Origin: Gp6-AA40 sp963742105
GTDB taxonomy: Bacteria > Acidobacteriota > Vicinamibacteria > Vicinamibacterales > UBA2999
Direction: 5' to 3'
Length of the DNA stretch: 64,000 nucleotides
Assembly (NCBI GenBank): GCA_963742105.1
Contig: CAVUKN010000004.1
Location: forward strand, 124,001 to 188,000
Below the pieces are notes generated by a model. It made no database searches. It was not told where the DNA came from and was given only the letters and a program-made list of their open reading frames with translations. The position numbers and the translations under genes were made by a program. This document shows positions 15,565-23,176 of the stretch, piece by piece; the first letter of the stretch is position 1, and the number at the start of each line of letters is the position of its first letter.

Positions 15565-17211
15565 TCAGCGCCCTCCGGTGGTCGCGCAGGGTGCATCGCG
15601 CAGCGGGCCGACCGGATAGTTGTCGAACGAGATGGTCGAGTAGCGATCGAAGAACTCGCGGAGCCCCCGTTCCACCTGGGCATCGTAGCCAGGGCGCACG
15701 TGCAGACGCCGGCCCTGCGGCGAGCGTCGCAACTGACCTTCTTCGACAACGAGTGTCCCGCCCTTGATCACGTATCGCGGTGTCGCGAACATCCGCGACA
15801 CGTCCGGGTCCGACGCATAGACCGAGACGTCCGCATCCGCGCCGATGCCAAGATGTCCTTTCCTGGGCAGCCCAAGAATCCGCGCCGGAGCGGCACGGGT
15901 GACGATCGCGATCTCGTTCAGGCTGTACTCCCGGGCGATGCCGTCGAGCAGCGCACTGCCGCCCAGCAGTTTCTGGTTGACGCGCTTCAGCTGGTCGTCG
16001 CGATAGGTACGGTCCATCAGCAGGCGGATCAGCTCCGGATAGGACATGAATGAACCACCGTTGGGATGGTCGGTAGACAGCACGATGCGCCACGGGTCGG
16101 CGGACAACAGGAACAGCTCGAGTCCCACCGCCCATTGCAGCGCCGCCACCGCCGCCTTGTCCTTGTACGTGTAGGGGACGATGCCGCACCCGGTTTCGAG
16201 CTCGATGTCGACGTTAACCCACTTGCGCCCGCTGCTCTTCGCGAGCAGGTATTCCACCGGTCCATCGGCCGTCAGCGTCGTCGCCGGACCGAACATCACC
16301 TGACCGACATCGCCGCTCACGTGCGGATGGGTGTTGACGTATTCGATCAGCTCGCGCGCGCCGGAGGACCAGCCACCCTCGGCCGTCGTTCCGTAACTGT
16401 GAAACTGCAGGTGCGTGAAGTGAGCGCGACGTCCTTCGACCGCCTGCATGCTGGCGAGTGTCGTCCTCACGTTGCCCGGCGCGCCGAGGTTGTTGCAGTG
16501 AATGTGGGCAGCGTGAGGCAGCCTCAGGTCGTTGCCGGCCTCGACCAGCGTCTCGAGGATCACTCTTGGCGTGACACGGGACGATCCGATGGGCGTATCC
16601 AGGTCCGTACGCTCGCGGGCCCCGCGTTTCCACAGCTCGACCCCGCCGGGATTCACAAGCTTGATGGCGTAGGCGCCCGCGGCAGCGATCACCCACGCGG
16701 CGTAGTCGCGCGCCTGCTCCCGTTCGCCGGCGTCAATCAGCCGCAGCAGGTAATCGTCATTTCCTAGCAGGACGAAGAAGCCACCGTCGACGATCGGCGT
16801 CGCGTCGAATTCCGCGTGCGAGGTGCGCGCAGAAATGGGGGCGACCGCGGCGTCGAAGACCGTCGTGTAGCCCAGTCCAGCATAGCGGTACCCGGTCGTG
16901 AACGTCGTCGGAACGGTGCCGCCGGCACCGGATCGCGCGATTCCATCGACAAGGTCCGGCGCCGCGACCGGATCTGCGAAATGTTCCTCCGGCAGCAGGC
17001 GCCGCGCCAGGTTGACGCTGCTGCTGGCGACGTGGGAGTGAATGTCGACACCGCCGGGCATGACGATCATTCCGCTGGCATCCACCACGGTCGCCGCCGG
17101 CGAGACGGAGGCGACGATGGACCCGCCATCGACGCAGATATCGCCGACGACACCGTCGACTCCGTTCGCCGGGTCGTACACGGTGCCACCGCTGATGCGC
17201 AACTCGCTCAT
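15565..17211 (-). CDS. fhcA: formyltransferase/hydrolase complex subunit A (FhcA, zinc amidohydrolase)
   Basis: A 548-residue amidohydrolase-fold protein that hydrolyses formylmethanofuran to formate in the Fhc complex. The binuclear metal site is visible: D-I-H-S-H near residue 57, a Lys in Y-A-I-K-L-V-N-P-G-G near 180 (the carboxylated Lys position), H-I-H-C-N-N-L-G near 235, and the catalytic Asp in S-T-D-H-P-N-G-G near 385. Length agrees with FwdA/FhcA. ATG at 17211 overlaps the fhcB stop (ATGA), and its own stop lies just past the fhcD start, so fhcB-A-D-C is a tight operon. Confidence 0.95.
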   Translation of the reverse strand: MSELRISGGTVYDPANGVDGVVGDICVDGGSIVASVSPAATVVDASGMIVMPGGVDIHSHVASSSVNLARRLLPEEHFADPVAAPDLVDGIARSGAGGTVPTTFTTGYRYAGLGYTTVFDAAVAPISARTSHAEFDATPIVDGGFFVLLGNDDYLLRLIDAGEREQARDYAAWVIAAAGAYAIKLVNPGGVELWKRGARERTDLDTPIGSSRVTPRVILETLVEAGNDLRLPHAAHIHCNNLGAPGNVRTTLASMQAVEGRRAHFTHLQFHSYGTTAEGGWSSGARELIEYVNTHPHVSGDVGQVMFGPATTLTADGPVEYLLAKSSGRKWVNVDIELETGCGIVPYTYKDKAAVAALQWAVGLELFLLSADPWRIVLSTDHPNGGSFMSYPELIRLLMDRTYRDDQLKRVNQKLLGGSALLDGIAREYSLNEIAIVTRAAPARILGLPRKGHLGIGADADVSVYASDPDVSRMFATPRYVIKGGTLVVEEGQLRRSPQGRRLHVRPGYDAQVERGLREFFDRYSTISFDNYPVGPLRDAPCATTGGR

Positions 17212-18542
17212 CGCAGCACCTGCTCGCGGAGAGCGCGGAGGACTTCGGCCGGATCCAGTCCGCGGTGGACCGACGGTCGCAGGCGCAGCGGCACGTCGTC
17301 CATGCGCAGGGCTGTACCATTGACGTGAATGCCGGCAACACCTGTGTCGATGGTGACGACGAGCGTTTGCTCGCGGCTGGCGTCCCGCTCCCCGGTGACC
17401 GAAGGGTGAGCGGCCTGCGCCACGGGTTGGACACTCGCCCGCGGCCCGATGATCGCAAGCGGCGCACCGGTGAACCGCGCCATCACGTCGGACGGTACCT
17501 GCGACGCGTCGCCAACGATCATCACCATATCGGTCGTGCGCATGCTGTCGTGCGGGCGATACACGGGAAATCCGGTCGCGAAGCTTACTCCGGTCGGGTA
17601 GCCAGCGTGCGCCGTCAGCACCGCTTCGGCACCGGCGCGATTGCCGCCGGCCCGCAGCGTGATCAGCGCGCACCGCGTGGGTCCGTTCAGCGACTGGGCG
17701 AGTGCAATCAAGGCCGCGGCGCGCTGCGCCTCTGATAAATCGGGAAGGCGGTCATTTGACGAGGGCGCTTGCGGCTCGGCGTCCGCGACGAGTGCGACGT
17801 AGCGGCCACCCACGAGTTCTTTCGCCAGCAGCGCCGCCACGTTGCCGAGCGGCTCATCGAAGGACGTCTCGGGTGTGCGAACCATTGCGGCTGTCGCAAT
17901 CAAGGTCGCGACTTCCTGGTCGTCGGTCACCGCGAGCCGAAGGTCTGCGTCCTGCGGGCCGCGTGAGCGTTGGGTGTCCACGGCAATCACGCGACGGCTC
18001 TTGCGCCCTCCGTCCACGTGCACGCCAACCGGCTCCGGTGCATACCTCGATGGAAAGCGCGGATACCGTTCGTTGGGATCGACGCCCCAGAAGACGACGA
18101 CGTCCGCGCGGTTGCGGATTTCGCCAAGTGTCGCGCCGGTGCGGCCTCGTTCCTGCGCGGCAAGGATCGTGGGCAACACCGTCGCCGAACTGATCGTGTC
18201 GACGACTCCGTGCACGAGATCGCCCAGCGCCACCGCTTCGCGCTGTGCCTCGCACGAGATCTCTGGAGCAATGTAGATCGCCATCTGGCGTGCCTGCCTG
18301 ATGCTGCTGGCGATCGCGGACAAGGCGTCGGCAAGTGCGGTGTCGGCGCCGTTGACGCGGATCGCAGACGGCACGACGCCGTCCCCGAACCACTGCGCCC
18401 CGAGCGCGCAGGCATTTCTTGCTTCGGTGATCCGGTCGGCGAACACGTGGACGGCGATGTCGTCGCATGCGCACCCGCACCCGAGGCAGATGGCGTGGTG
18501 GACGGCGCGGGGCTGGGTCAGGAGGTCACCGGCGGGGGCCAT
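17208..18542 (-). CDS. fhcB: formyltransferase/hydrolase complex subunit B (FhcB, FwdB-like)
   Basis: A 444-residue FwdB homologue, first gene of fhcBADC. In archaea FwdB carries a [4Fe-4S] cluster and a Mo/W-bispyranopterin that oxidises formylmethanofuran. In bacterial Fhc the subunit is thought not to be redox active. Here the four N-terminal cysteines line up with the archaeal cluster ligands (C19, C22, C26 in C-L-G-C-G-C-A-C-D-D and C44 in N-A-C-A-L-G). S-C-E-A-Q (C97) is also kept, but by eye the residue aligning with the archaeal metal-ligand Cys118 is Thr121. That supports a hydrolytic complex making formate. The ATG at 18542 sits about 18 residues before the first cysteine. Confidence 0.9.
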   Translation of the reverse strand: MAPAGDLLTQPRAVHHAICLGCGCACDDIAVHVFADRITEARNACALGAQWFGDGVVPSAIRVNGADTALADALSAIASSIRQARQMAIYIAPEISCEAQREAVALGDLVHGVVDTISSATVLPTILAAQERGRTGATLGEIRNRADVVVFWGVDPNERYPRFPSRYAPEPVGVHVDGGRKSRRVIAVDTQRSRGPQDADLRLAVTDDQEVATLIATAAMVRTPETSFDEPLGNVAALLAKELVGGRYVALVADAEPQAPSSNDRLPDLSEAQRAAALIALAQSLNGPTRCALITLRAGGNRAGAEAVLTAHAGYPTGVSFATGFPVYRPHDSMRTTDMVMIVGDASQVPSDVMARFTGAPLAIIGPRASVQPVAQAAHPSVTGERDASREQTLVVTIDTGVAGIHVNGTALRMDDVPLRLRPSVHRGLDPAEVLRALREQVLR

Positions 18543-18616
18543 GGGAGACAGAGATGTTATCGCGCGAGTCCGGTGTCCAGGGGGTGAATGCGGAAATTCC
18601 CTAGAAAAAAACGCCC

Positions 18617-18645
18617 TTGACTTAATGAGCAGGTATCTGCATATT
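18617..18645 (+). promoter_or_regulatory. sigma-70-like promoter for padR, possibly giving a leaderless transcript
   Basis: TTGACT (18617-18622), 17 bases, then CATATT (18640-18645), an AT-rich island in GC-rich DNA. The preferred padR start codon at 18652 is only 6-7 bases beyond the -10 box, about where transcription would begin, so the message may lack a 5' leader. The TATCTGCATATTAATCGCA stretch may also be the regulator's own site. Confidence 0.5.
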
Positions 18646-18651
18646 AATCGC

Positions 18652-19005
18652 ATGCGGCGGAAGGCAGGAGCACTTGTCCCTCTCGAGCTCGCGATTTGCA
18701 CCGCGGCGGTGGAACTCCGTGGCCAGGGCACGGAGGAATTCCACGGCTACCTGATCGCGAAGGAGATCAAGGAGCACGCGGACAACCGGCTGCTGACCGC
18801 ATACGGCACGCTGTATCGGGCACTCGGCCGGCTCGAGTCCATGGGACTGCTGACGAGCCGCTGGGAAGACGCCATGATCGCGGCTGATGAAAACCGGCCG
18901 CGGCGCCGGCTCTACGCGCTCACACCCGCAGGTGAGGAGGCGGTGGCGGACGCAGCCAAGGCTGCGGCGGCGAAGGGCGCCAGGAAGGGCTGGGCATCGG
19001 CATGA
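18652..19005 (+). CDS. PadR family transcriptional regulator
   Basis: A 117-residue winged-helix protein: L-V-P-L-E-L-A-I-C-T-A-A near the start, F-H-G-Y-L-I-A-K-E-I near residue 32, Y-G-T-L-Y-R-A-L-G-R-L-E-x-M-G-L near 53-68, and R-R-R-L-Y-A-L-T-P-A-G near 85-95. Divergent from fhcB, 109 bases apart, so it could sense a state relevant to the fhc operon, but it more likely serves the membrane protein gene whose start (19002) overlaps its stop. ATG at 18652 is chosen over 18625 because the latter lies within the promoter. Confidence 0.85.
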   Translation: MRRKAGALVPLELAICTAAVELRGQGTEEFHGYLIAKEIKEHADNRLLTAYGTLYRALGRLESMGLLTSRWEDAMIAADENRPRRRLYALTPAGEEAVADAAKAAAAKGARKGWASA

Positions 19006-19754
19006 GCATGCTCGTGGCGATGGCGATTACGCGGTGGTGGACACGCGTCTACACGTTCGGGCTTCCGCCGGAACTGCGAGCGATCCGGCGCGCCGAGATC
19101 GAATCGGATCTCTGGGAATCGCTTCACGATCCCGAGAACGACCATCCGCAGATTCTGCCGCGCCTCGCCGGCGGCGTCGTCGACGACGTCTGCTGGCGGG
19201 CGAATTACCTGGCAGACGAATCGCGCATGGTGTGGTTGACGATCGCCACCGGAGCGCTGCTGCTGGCGGCGATGTGGGAATGGCTCGCGCGTCCGGCCAT
19301 CATGGCGATGCTGCTCGAGTCGATCTGGTTCTATCCGCTCGTCGAGTCGGCCCACGTGCTCGTCATCACGATTTTTCTTGGCCTCAACGTGATGTTTGAT
19401 CTGCGGACGCTCGGCCTCGGCTTCCGGCGGGTTCCCGCCTCGGAAGTGGCTTCGCACATCCTGCCGTGGGTTGCTCCTGCGGGACTGATCACGCTGGTCA
19501 CCGGGATGCTCCTCTTTCTCACCGATCCGTCCCGGTTCGCGGCGAATCCGTTCTTTCTGGTGAAGGCGATCGCCCTCGTGCTGGCGGTGGTAAACCTGCT
19601 GGTCTTTCACGTCGGCGTCTATTCGCGTGTTGGTGAGTGGGATTGCGCGTCACGACCGCCCCGTGCGGCGCGGGTGTCGTCGATCGTTTCGCTCACGATG
19701 TGGGCGGTCGTTCTGATCGCCAGTCGTCTCGTCGCTTACAACTGGTTCGGCTGA
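19002..19754 (+). CDS. membrane protein, permease-type N-terminal extension plus DUF6644-like region
   Basis: A 250-residue protein. Residues 1-70 resemble the cytoplasmic extension seen at the start of acidobacterial membrane proteins (Y-T-F-G-L-P-P-E-L-R-A-I-R-R-A-E-I-E-S-D-L-W-E-S). After a hydrophobic segment near 76-95, residues 105-250 contain four helices beginning W-F-Y-P-L-V-E-S-A-H-V-L-V-I, with a conserved His and the D-L-R-T-L-G pattern shared with the genes at 20696 and 21546. The His in helix 1 could bind haem, but that is a guess. Its start overlaps the padR stop (ATGA), implying joint control. Confidence 0.75.
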   Translation: MSMLVAMAITRWWTRVYTFGLPPELRAIRRAEIESDLWESLHDPENDHPQILPRLAGGVVDDVCWRANYLADESRMVWLTIATGALLLAAMWEWLARPAIMAMLLESIWFYPLVESAHVLVITIFLGLNVMFDLRTLGLGFRRVPASEVASHILPWVAPAGLITLVTGMLLFLTDPSRFAANPFFLVKAIALVLAVVNLLVFHVGVYSRVGEWDCASRPPRAARVSSIVSLTMWAVVLIASRLVAYNWFG

Positions 19755-19755
19755 T

Positions 19756-20592
19756 ATGACGCGCCTGATCGCGCCAGTCGCGCTCGCAGTGTCTCTGATC
19801 GGGGTGTCGGACGTACTGAGCGTCGTCAAACTGAATCGCTCTGGCGGTCTGGAAGCACAACTCGGTGTGCCGTTCGACGGCCGGTTCACCGCGACGAACG
19901 TCACAGTCGCGGCCCTAATTGCCGCCGCGTATGGCGGGACGATTCCGCTTGATGCACAGCGCCTGAGCGGCTTGCCGTCCTGGGCGACGCGTGATCGGTT
20001 CGATATCGAGGCGCGCGTCGATGGCGTCGAACCGACCGAAGACTCGGAAGACGACGCGGCGATCTTTGCAGCCTTTGCGATGGTCCGGGCGCTCCTCGTC
20101 GATCGTTTTGCACTGCGCGTGCACGAAGATTCGCGGGTCGAGCCGGTCTATGCACTTGTTCGCGACAGCCGCCTCAAGCCGGCTGGACTGACGTTGACCG
20201 GGCGCGACTGCGACGCGTTCGCGCAGGCCGGTCCATTCGCCGAATCACTCCCTGGTCCTGACGGTCGGCCGCTGCCACCGTGCGGGGTACGCGTGCGCCG
20301 CGGCGAGATCGTCGCGAGCGGCGGGACGTTGGCAGTGCTGGCCCGGCGGCTCTCCGCGGTGGCCGGCGTCGAACGTGAGGTCATCGATCTGACCCGTGAC
20401 CCGAACCGGTACGACTTCACGCTGCATTGGGTCCCGGCACGGATGCAGGCTGAACCCGAGACGGCGCCGTCGGATGCGGGCCCTTCGTTGTTTACGGCAC
20501 TGCCGGAGCAGCTCGGGCTTCGGCTCGAGTCGCGCCGAGCGCCGGTGCGCGTGCTCATCGTCGATCGCGTCGAACGGCCAATGCCGAATTAG
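19756..20592 (+). CDS. TIGR03435-like (Solibacter-type) protein
   Basis: A 278-residue protein. It matches the acidobacterial TIGR03435 pattern: an N-terminal hydrophobic segment, F-T-A-T-N-V-T-V-A-A-L-I-A-A-A-Y-G (residues 37-52), R-F-D-I-E-A near 78, the A-M-V-R-A-L-L-V-D-R-F-A-L-R-V-H block near 107-122, and a C-terminal L-P-E-Q-L-G-L-R-L-E-S-R-R-A-P-V. Function unknown; it is often found with BlaR/MecR-like peptidases, none of which is here. It follows the DUF6644-like gene by one base after the stop, so it is probably in the same transcript. Confidence 0.8.
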   Translation: MTRLIAPVALAVSLIGVSDVLSVVKLNRSGGLEAQLGVPFDGRFTATNVTVAALIAAAYGGTIPLDAQRLSGLPSWATRDRFDIEARVDGVEPTEDSEDDAAIFAAFAMVRALLVDRFALRVHEDSRVEPVYALVRDSRLKPAGLTLTGRDCDAFAQAGPFAESLPGPDGRPLPPCGVRVRRGEIVASGGTLAVLARRLSAVAGVEREVIDLTRDPNRYDFTLHWVPARMQAEPETAPSDAGPSLFTALPEQLGLRLESRRAPVRVLIVDRVERPMPN

Positions 20593-20598
20593 TTGATC

Positions 20599-20691
20599 GC
20601 TGGTAGCTGGTAGCCCGTAGCCAATAGCGACCGGCTCCTGGCTACTAGCTCGCTACGGGCTACGAGCTACGAGCTACCAGCCACCGGCTAT
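20599..20691. repeat. palindromic word-repeat element (tagctggtagc / gctaccagc)
   Basis: Left half gctggtagctggtagcccgtagcc, mirrored on the right as ggctacgagctacgagctaccagcc, forming an imperfect palindrome built from the same words as 1289-1498. It fills the gap before the next gene. Confidence 0.75.
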
Positions 20692-20695
20692 ACCT

Positions 20696-21157
20696 ATGTC
20701 CATCGTCTCCGCCATCGATCACAGCGCCGTCGCCAACTTTGTGCGCGACAACATCTGGGTGTACCCCTTGATGCTCACGCTGCACGCCATCGGCCTGGCC
20801 TTCGCCGCAGGTGTGAGCGTGACCATCAACCTGCGCGTGCTCGGCGTCGCGTCGGCGCTTCCGCTGCAGGCCATGCGACGACTCCAGCCGTTGTTCTATC
20901 TCGCCCTGGCGGTCAATGCGATCTCCGGTGTCGGACTGGTGCTCAACAATCCCGCGAAGTGGCTGGTCGACCCCCTGTTCTACGCCAAGCTCACACTGTT
21001 GCTGTTCGCGCTGATCGACACGCAGCTGCTGGTTCGTCGCGTCTGCGTGGCGGCGGCGACGATGACGAATGCGCGGGTGCTTGCGGTGACGTCGCTGCTG
21101 TTGTGGGCGGGAGCGATCACGGCGGGTCGGTTGCTGGCGTACCCGTACTTTCGCTAG
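20696..21157 (+). CDS. small DUF6644-like membrane protein
   Basis: A 153-residue protein with four predicted helices. It starts with a short amphipathic stretch, then W-V-Y-P-L-M-L-T-L-H-A-I-G-L-A-F near residues 20-36, including the shared His. N-L-R-V-L-G near 46 matches D-L-R-x-L-G of the neighbours, and the protein ends G-R-L-L-A-Y-P-Y-F. It is a paralogue of the proteins at 19002 and 21546; the three probably arose by duplication. Role unknown. Confidence 0.75.
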   Translation: MSIVSAIDHSAVANFVRDNIWVYPLMLTLHAIGLAFAAGVSVTINLRVLGVASALPLQAMRRLQPLFYLALAVNAISGVGLVLNNPAKWLVDPLFYAKLTLLLFALIDTQLLVRRVCVAAATMTNARVLAVTSLLLWAGAITAGRLLAYPYFR

Positions 21158-21177
21158 CGCGAAGCGGCGGGGCCGTG

Positions 21178-21520
21178 ACGGAGGTCAAGGAGGAAACGGG
21201 ATCACAAACGGGGGAACGGAGAAACGGGGACGAACGGGCTTAGTTTTCGAATCATGTGAGAGGACTGAACCGCGAGCACGGTCACGGCTGCCGACCGCCG
21301 CCTTCGGCGGCTCGGGCATGCGAAAGTCGGGGTTCACAAGCCGACCCTGTTCGCCCGCCGCGGCTTGTGAACCCCGACTCTCGCACGCCCGGTGCGGCCC
21401 GCGACGCGGGCCGACGTCGGCAGCCCTTCATACTGATGTGATCAGCTGGGTCAGTCCCGTTCGTCTCCGTTCCCCCGTTTCTCCGTTTGTGAACCCGTTA
21501 TCTCCGCAGCGTCCGTCTCG
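21178..21520. mobile_element. non-coding element with long terminal inverted repeats and nested internal hairpin (copy A)
   Basis: The left end (21190-21238, containing atcacaaacgggggaacgga and ending gacgaacggg) is mirrored by the right end (21456-21510, cccgttcgtctccgttcccc). Inside, GGCTGCCGAC (21286-21295) pairs with GTCGGCAGCC, and an inner stem around ggttcacaagccg (about 21331-21343) pairs with cggcttgtgaacc (21361-21373). No credible gene lies inside. Copies B (41957-42232) and C (48820-48958) share the ends. Called MITE-like for its structure; mobility is not shown. Confidence 0.65.
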
Positions 21521-21545
21521 GTTCAGTCACCCAGGAGGAACTCTG

Positions 21546-22046
21546 ATGGAAACCATCGTCGCGGCGTTGAGCAGTCAGTGGATGCAGCAGACGTTCAACG
21601 ACTACGGCTGGCTGTGGCCCTTGTGCGAGACATTGCACTTCATGGGGATGGTCATGCTGATTGGGACGGTCGGTCTGTTCGACCTCCGGATGCTCGGCGT
21701 GGCGAAAGGCCTGCCGGGTGCACCGTTCAATTACCTCATTCCCTGGGGACTCGGCGGCTTTGCGGTGAACCTGGTTACCGGTGTGATGTTCCTCGCCGGT
21801 AACTTCAACGCGGTCGTCGAATACGGACAGAACCCGGCGTTTAAGTGGAAGGTGGCGTTCATGGCGCTGGCAGCGGTGAACGCCGGATTGTTCTACGTGA
21901 GCGGTGTCAGCAAGCGCGTCGAGTCGCTGCAGGCGAACGAGAACGCTCCCGCGGCGGCCAAGGTGATTGCCACCGCGGGTCTGACGCTGTGGGTCGGCGT
22001 GATCTGCTTCGGCCGGTTGCTCCCGTACCTTGGCGACGCGTTTTAA
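21546..22046 (+). CDS. small DUF6644-like membrane protein
   Basis: A 166-residue protein with four hydrophobic helices: W-L-W-P-L-C-E-T-L-H-F-M-G-M-V-M-L-I near residues 21-38 with the shared His, D-L-R-M-L-G near 47, W-G-L-G-G-F-A-V-N-L-V-T-G, and a last helix ending G-R-L-L-P-Y-L-G. The ATG at 21546 has a strong ribosome site (AGGAGG eight to nine bases upstream at 21532-21537), so the longer upstream frame through the palindromic element is not used. Third DUF6644-like gene in 3 kb. Confidence 0.8.
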   Translation: METIVAALSSQWMQQTFNDYGWLWPLCETLHFMGMVMLIGTVGLFDLRMLGVAKGLPGAPFNYLIPWGLGGFAVNLVTGVMFLAGNFNAVVEYGQNPAFKWKVAFMALAAVNAGLFYVSGVSKRVESLQANENAPAAAKVIATAGLTLWVGVICFGRLLPYLGDAF

Positions 22047-22091
22047 TCCGCGGCGGCGCGGCCGCGTCGCCGGGACAGCCGGTCGCGAAGT

Positions 22092-22982
22092 TCACGCCCG
22101 GGTGTTTGTGCCCTTGGTCGCTCCGGCGAAGTCGCGGATGACGGGGTTCTTCTCCTCGAAGATGCCGCGTTCCATGACCCATTCCTGGGCGCCTTCGTAC
22201 ATCTCGCGCGTGTAGGGTTCGAACACGATGCGCTCGCCTGGCCCGAACAGCCTCGTATCCATGACGTCGTGGAAGCGGGTCGGGAACTCCTTGCGGTAGT
22301 AGTGGGTGTAGCGGTGCGTGTGAAGGTCGATGTCCGCCTGCGCCCGCCGCAATGCCGCGAAGTACTGCTTGACTTGCTCCATGTCGGCGTGCTCGTCGAT
22401 CATGGTCGCCATCATGAAGCTGGTGTCGACGATCTTGCGGAATCCGAGCTGCTCCATGAAGTAGTAGGCGCCGCTGAACAGGCTCGCCGCGGGAATCTCG
22501 CGATCATGCAGCTTCTCCATCCGCCGGAAGAGCAGGCCGTCGGCGAACGACAGCTTGATCTGATCAGGCGGCAGGAACAGGTCCAGCGCTTCGATGGTGG
22601 AGTAGTGGCTGCCCGACTGGTAGCCGACGGCAATGGGGACGTTGGCCAGATCCTCGGGCCGCCGGATCGGTGAGTCCGGGGGAACGAAGATCGCGCACGG
22701 CGACACGGAGTACGCGTCGACGTAGATGCGGCCGTGCCCCGCGGCCGCGGCCATGTTCACCGTCCAGTGGCACGCCGAGCTGACGTCGCAGGTGCGCCCC
22801 TGCTCGAATGTCTGGTAGGCGCCGACGCGATCGCCCAGGTCGTGCCCGCTGGTGTCGTCACTTTTCAGCGCCGAGCGAAACTCGTAGTCCAGCCCGGCAT
22901 CCGTGAAGTAGCCCTTCTCGTCGGCGACCCACTCGTGAAGTCGCATGTGCGGGGCGATGACGAACTTGGTCATCTCGTGCAT
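22092..22982 (-). CDS. NMT1/THI5-like (SsuA-type) substrate-binding protein without signal peptide
   Basis: A 296-residue protein with the periplasmic-binding fold of the nitrate/sulfonate/THI5 group: F-V-I-A-P-H-M-R-L-H-E-W-V-A-D-E-K-G-Y-F near the start, S-A-C-H-W-T-V-N near 70, and the hinge region P-I-A-V-G-Y-Q-S-G-S-H-Y near 117. There is no signal peptide or lipobox, and no permease or ATPase gene is adjacent, so it may be a cytoplasmic enzyme or sensor rather than a transporter component. It is the last minus-strand gene after the aroA/hydratase block. Function not assigned. Confidence 0.65.
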   Translation of the reverse strand: MHEMTKFVIAPHMRLHEWVADEKGYFTDAGLDYEFRSALKSDDTSGHDLGDRVGAYQTFEQGRTCDVSSACHWTVNMAAAAGHGRIYVDAYSVSPCAIFVPPDSPIRRPEDLANVPIAVGYQSGSHYSTIEALDLFLPPDQIKLSFADGLLFRRMEKLHDREIPAASLFSGAYYFMEQLGFRKIVDTSFMMATMIDEHADMEQVKQYFAALRRAQADIDLHTHRYTHYYRKEFPTRFHDVMDTRLFGPGERIVFEPYTREMYEGAQEWVMERGIFEEKNPVIRDFAGATKGTNTRA

Positions 22983-23176
22983 GTCCTTCTTGAAAATCGT
23001 TCTACGCTCGTCCGCCGTCCCGTGGAGGGCGCGTCAGACTCGACTGCCGACCTGAACCGTCGGCGCGCGGTACCGCGGAACGATCAGTCTACTCCCGCGC
23101 ACATGCAGATCCTGCGCATCGCTCTCCGTTCTGTCCGGTGCTGCCCTTGCAATTGCAATAACTGGCGGAAATACGC

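Noticed and set aside
21178..21520. Integron attC site or insertion sequence
   Set aside because: No integrase or transposase gene, no RYYYAAC/GTTRRRY core sites; only the palindromic architecture is suggestive.
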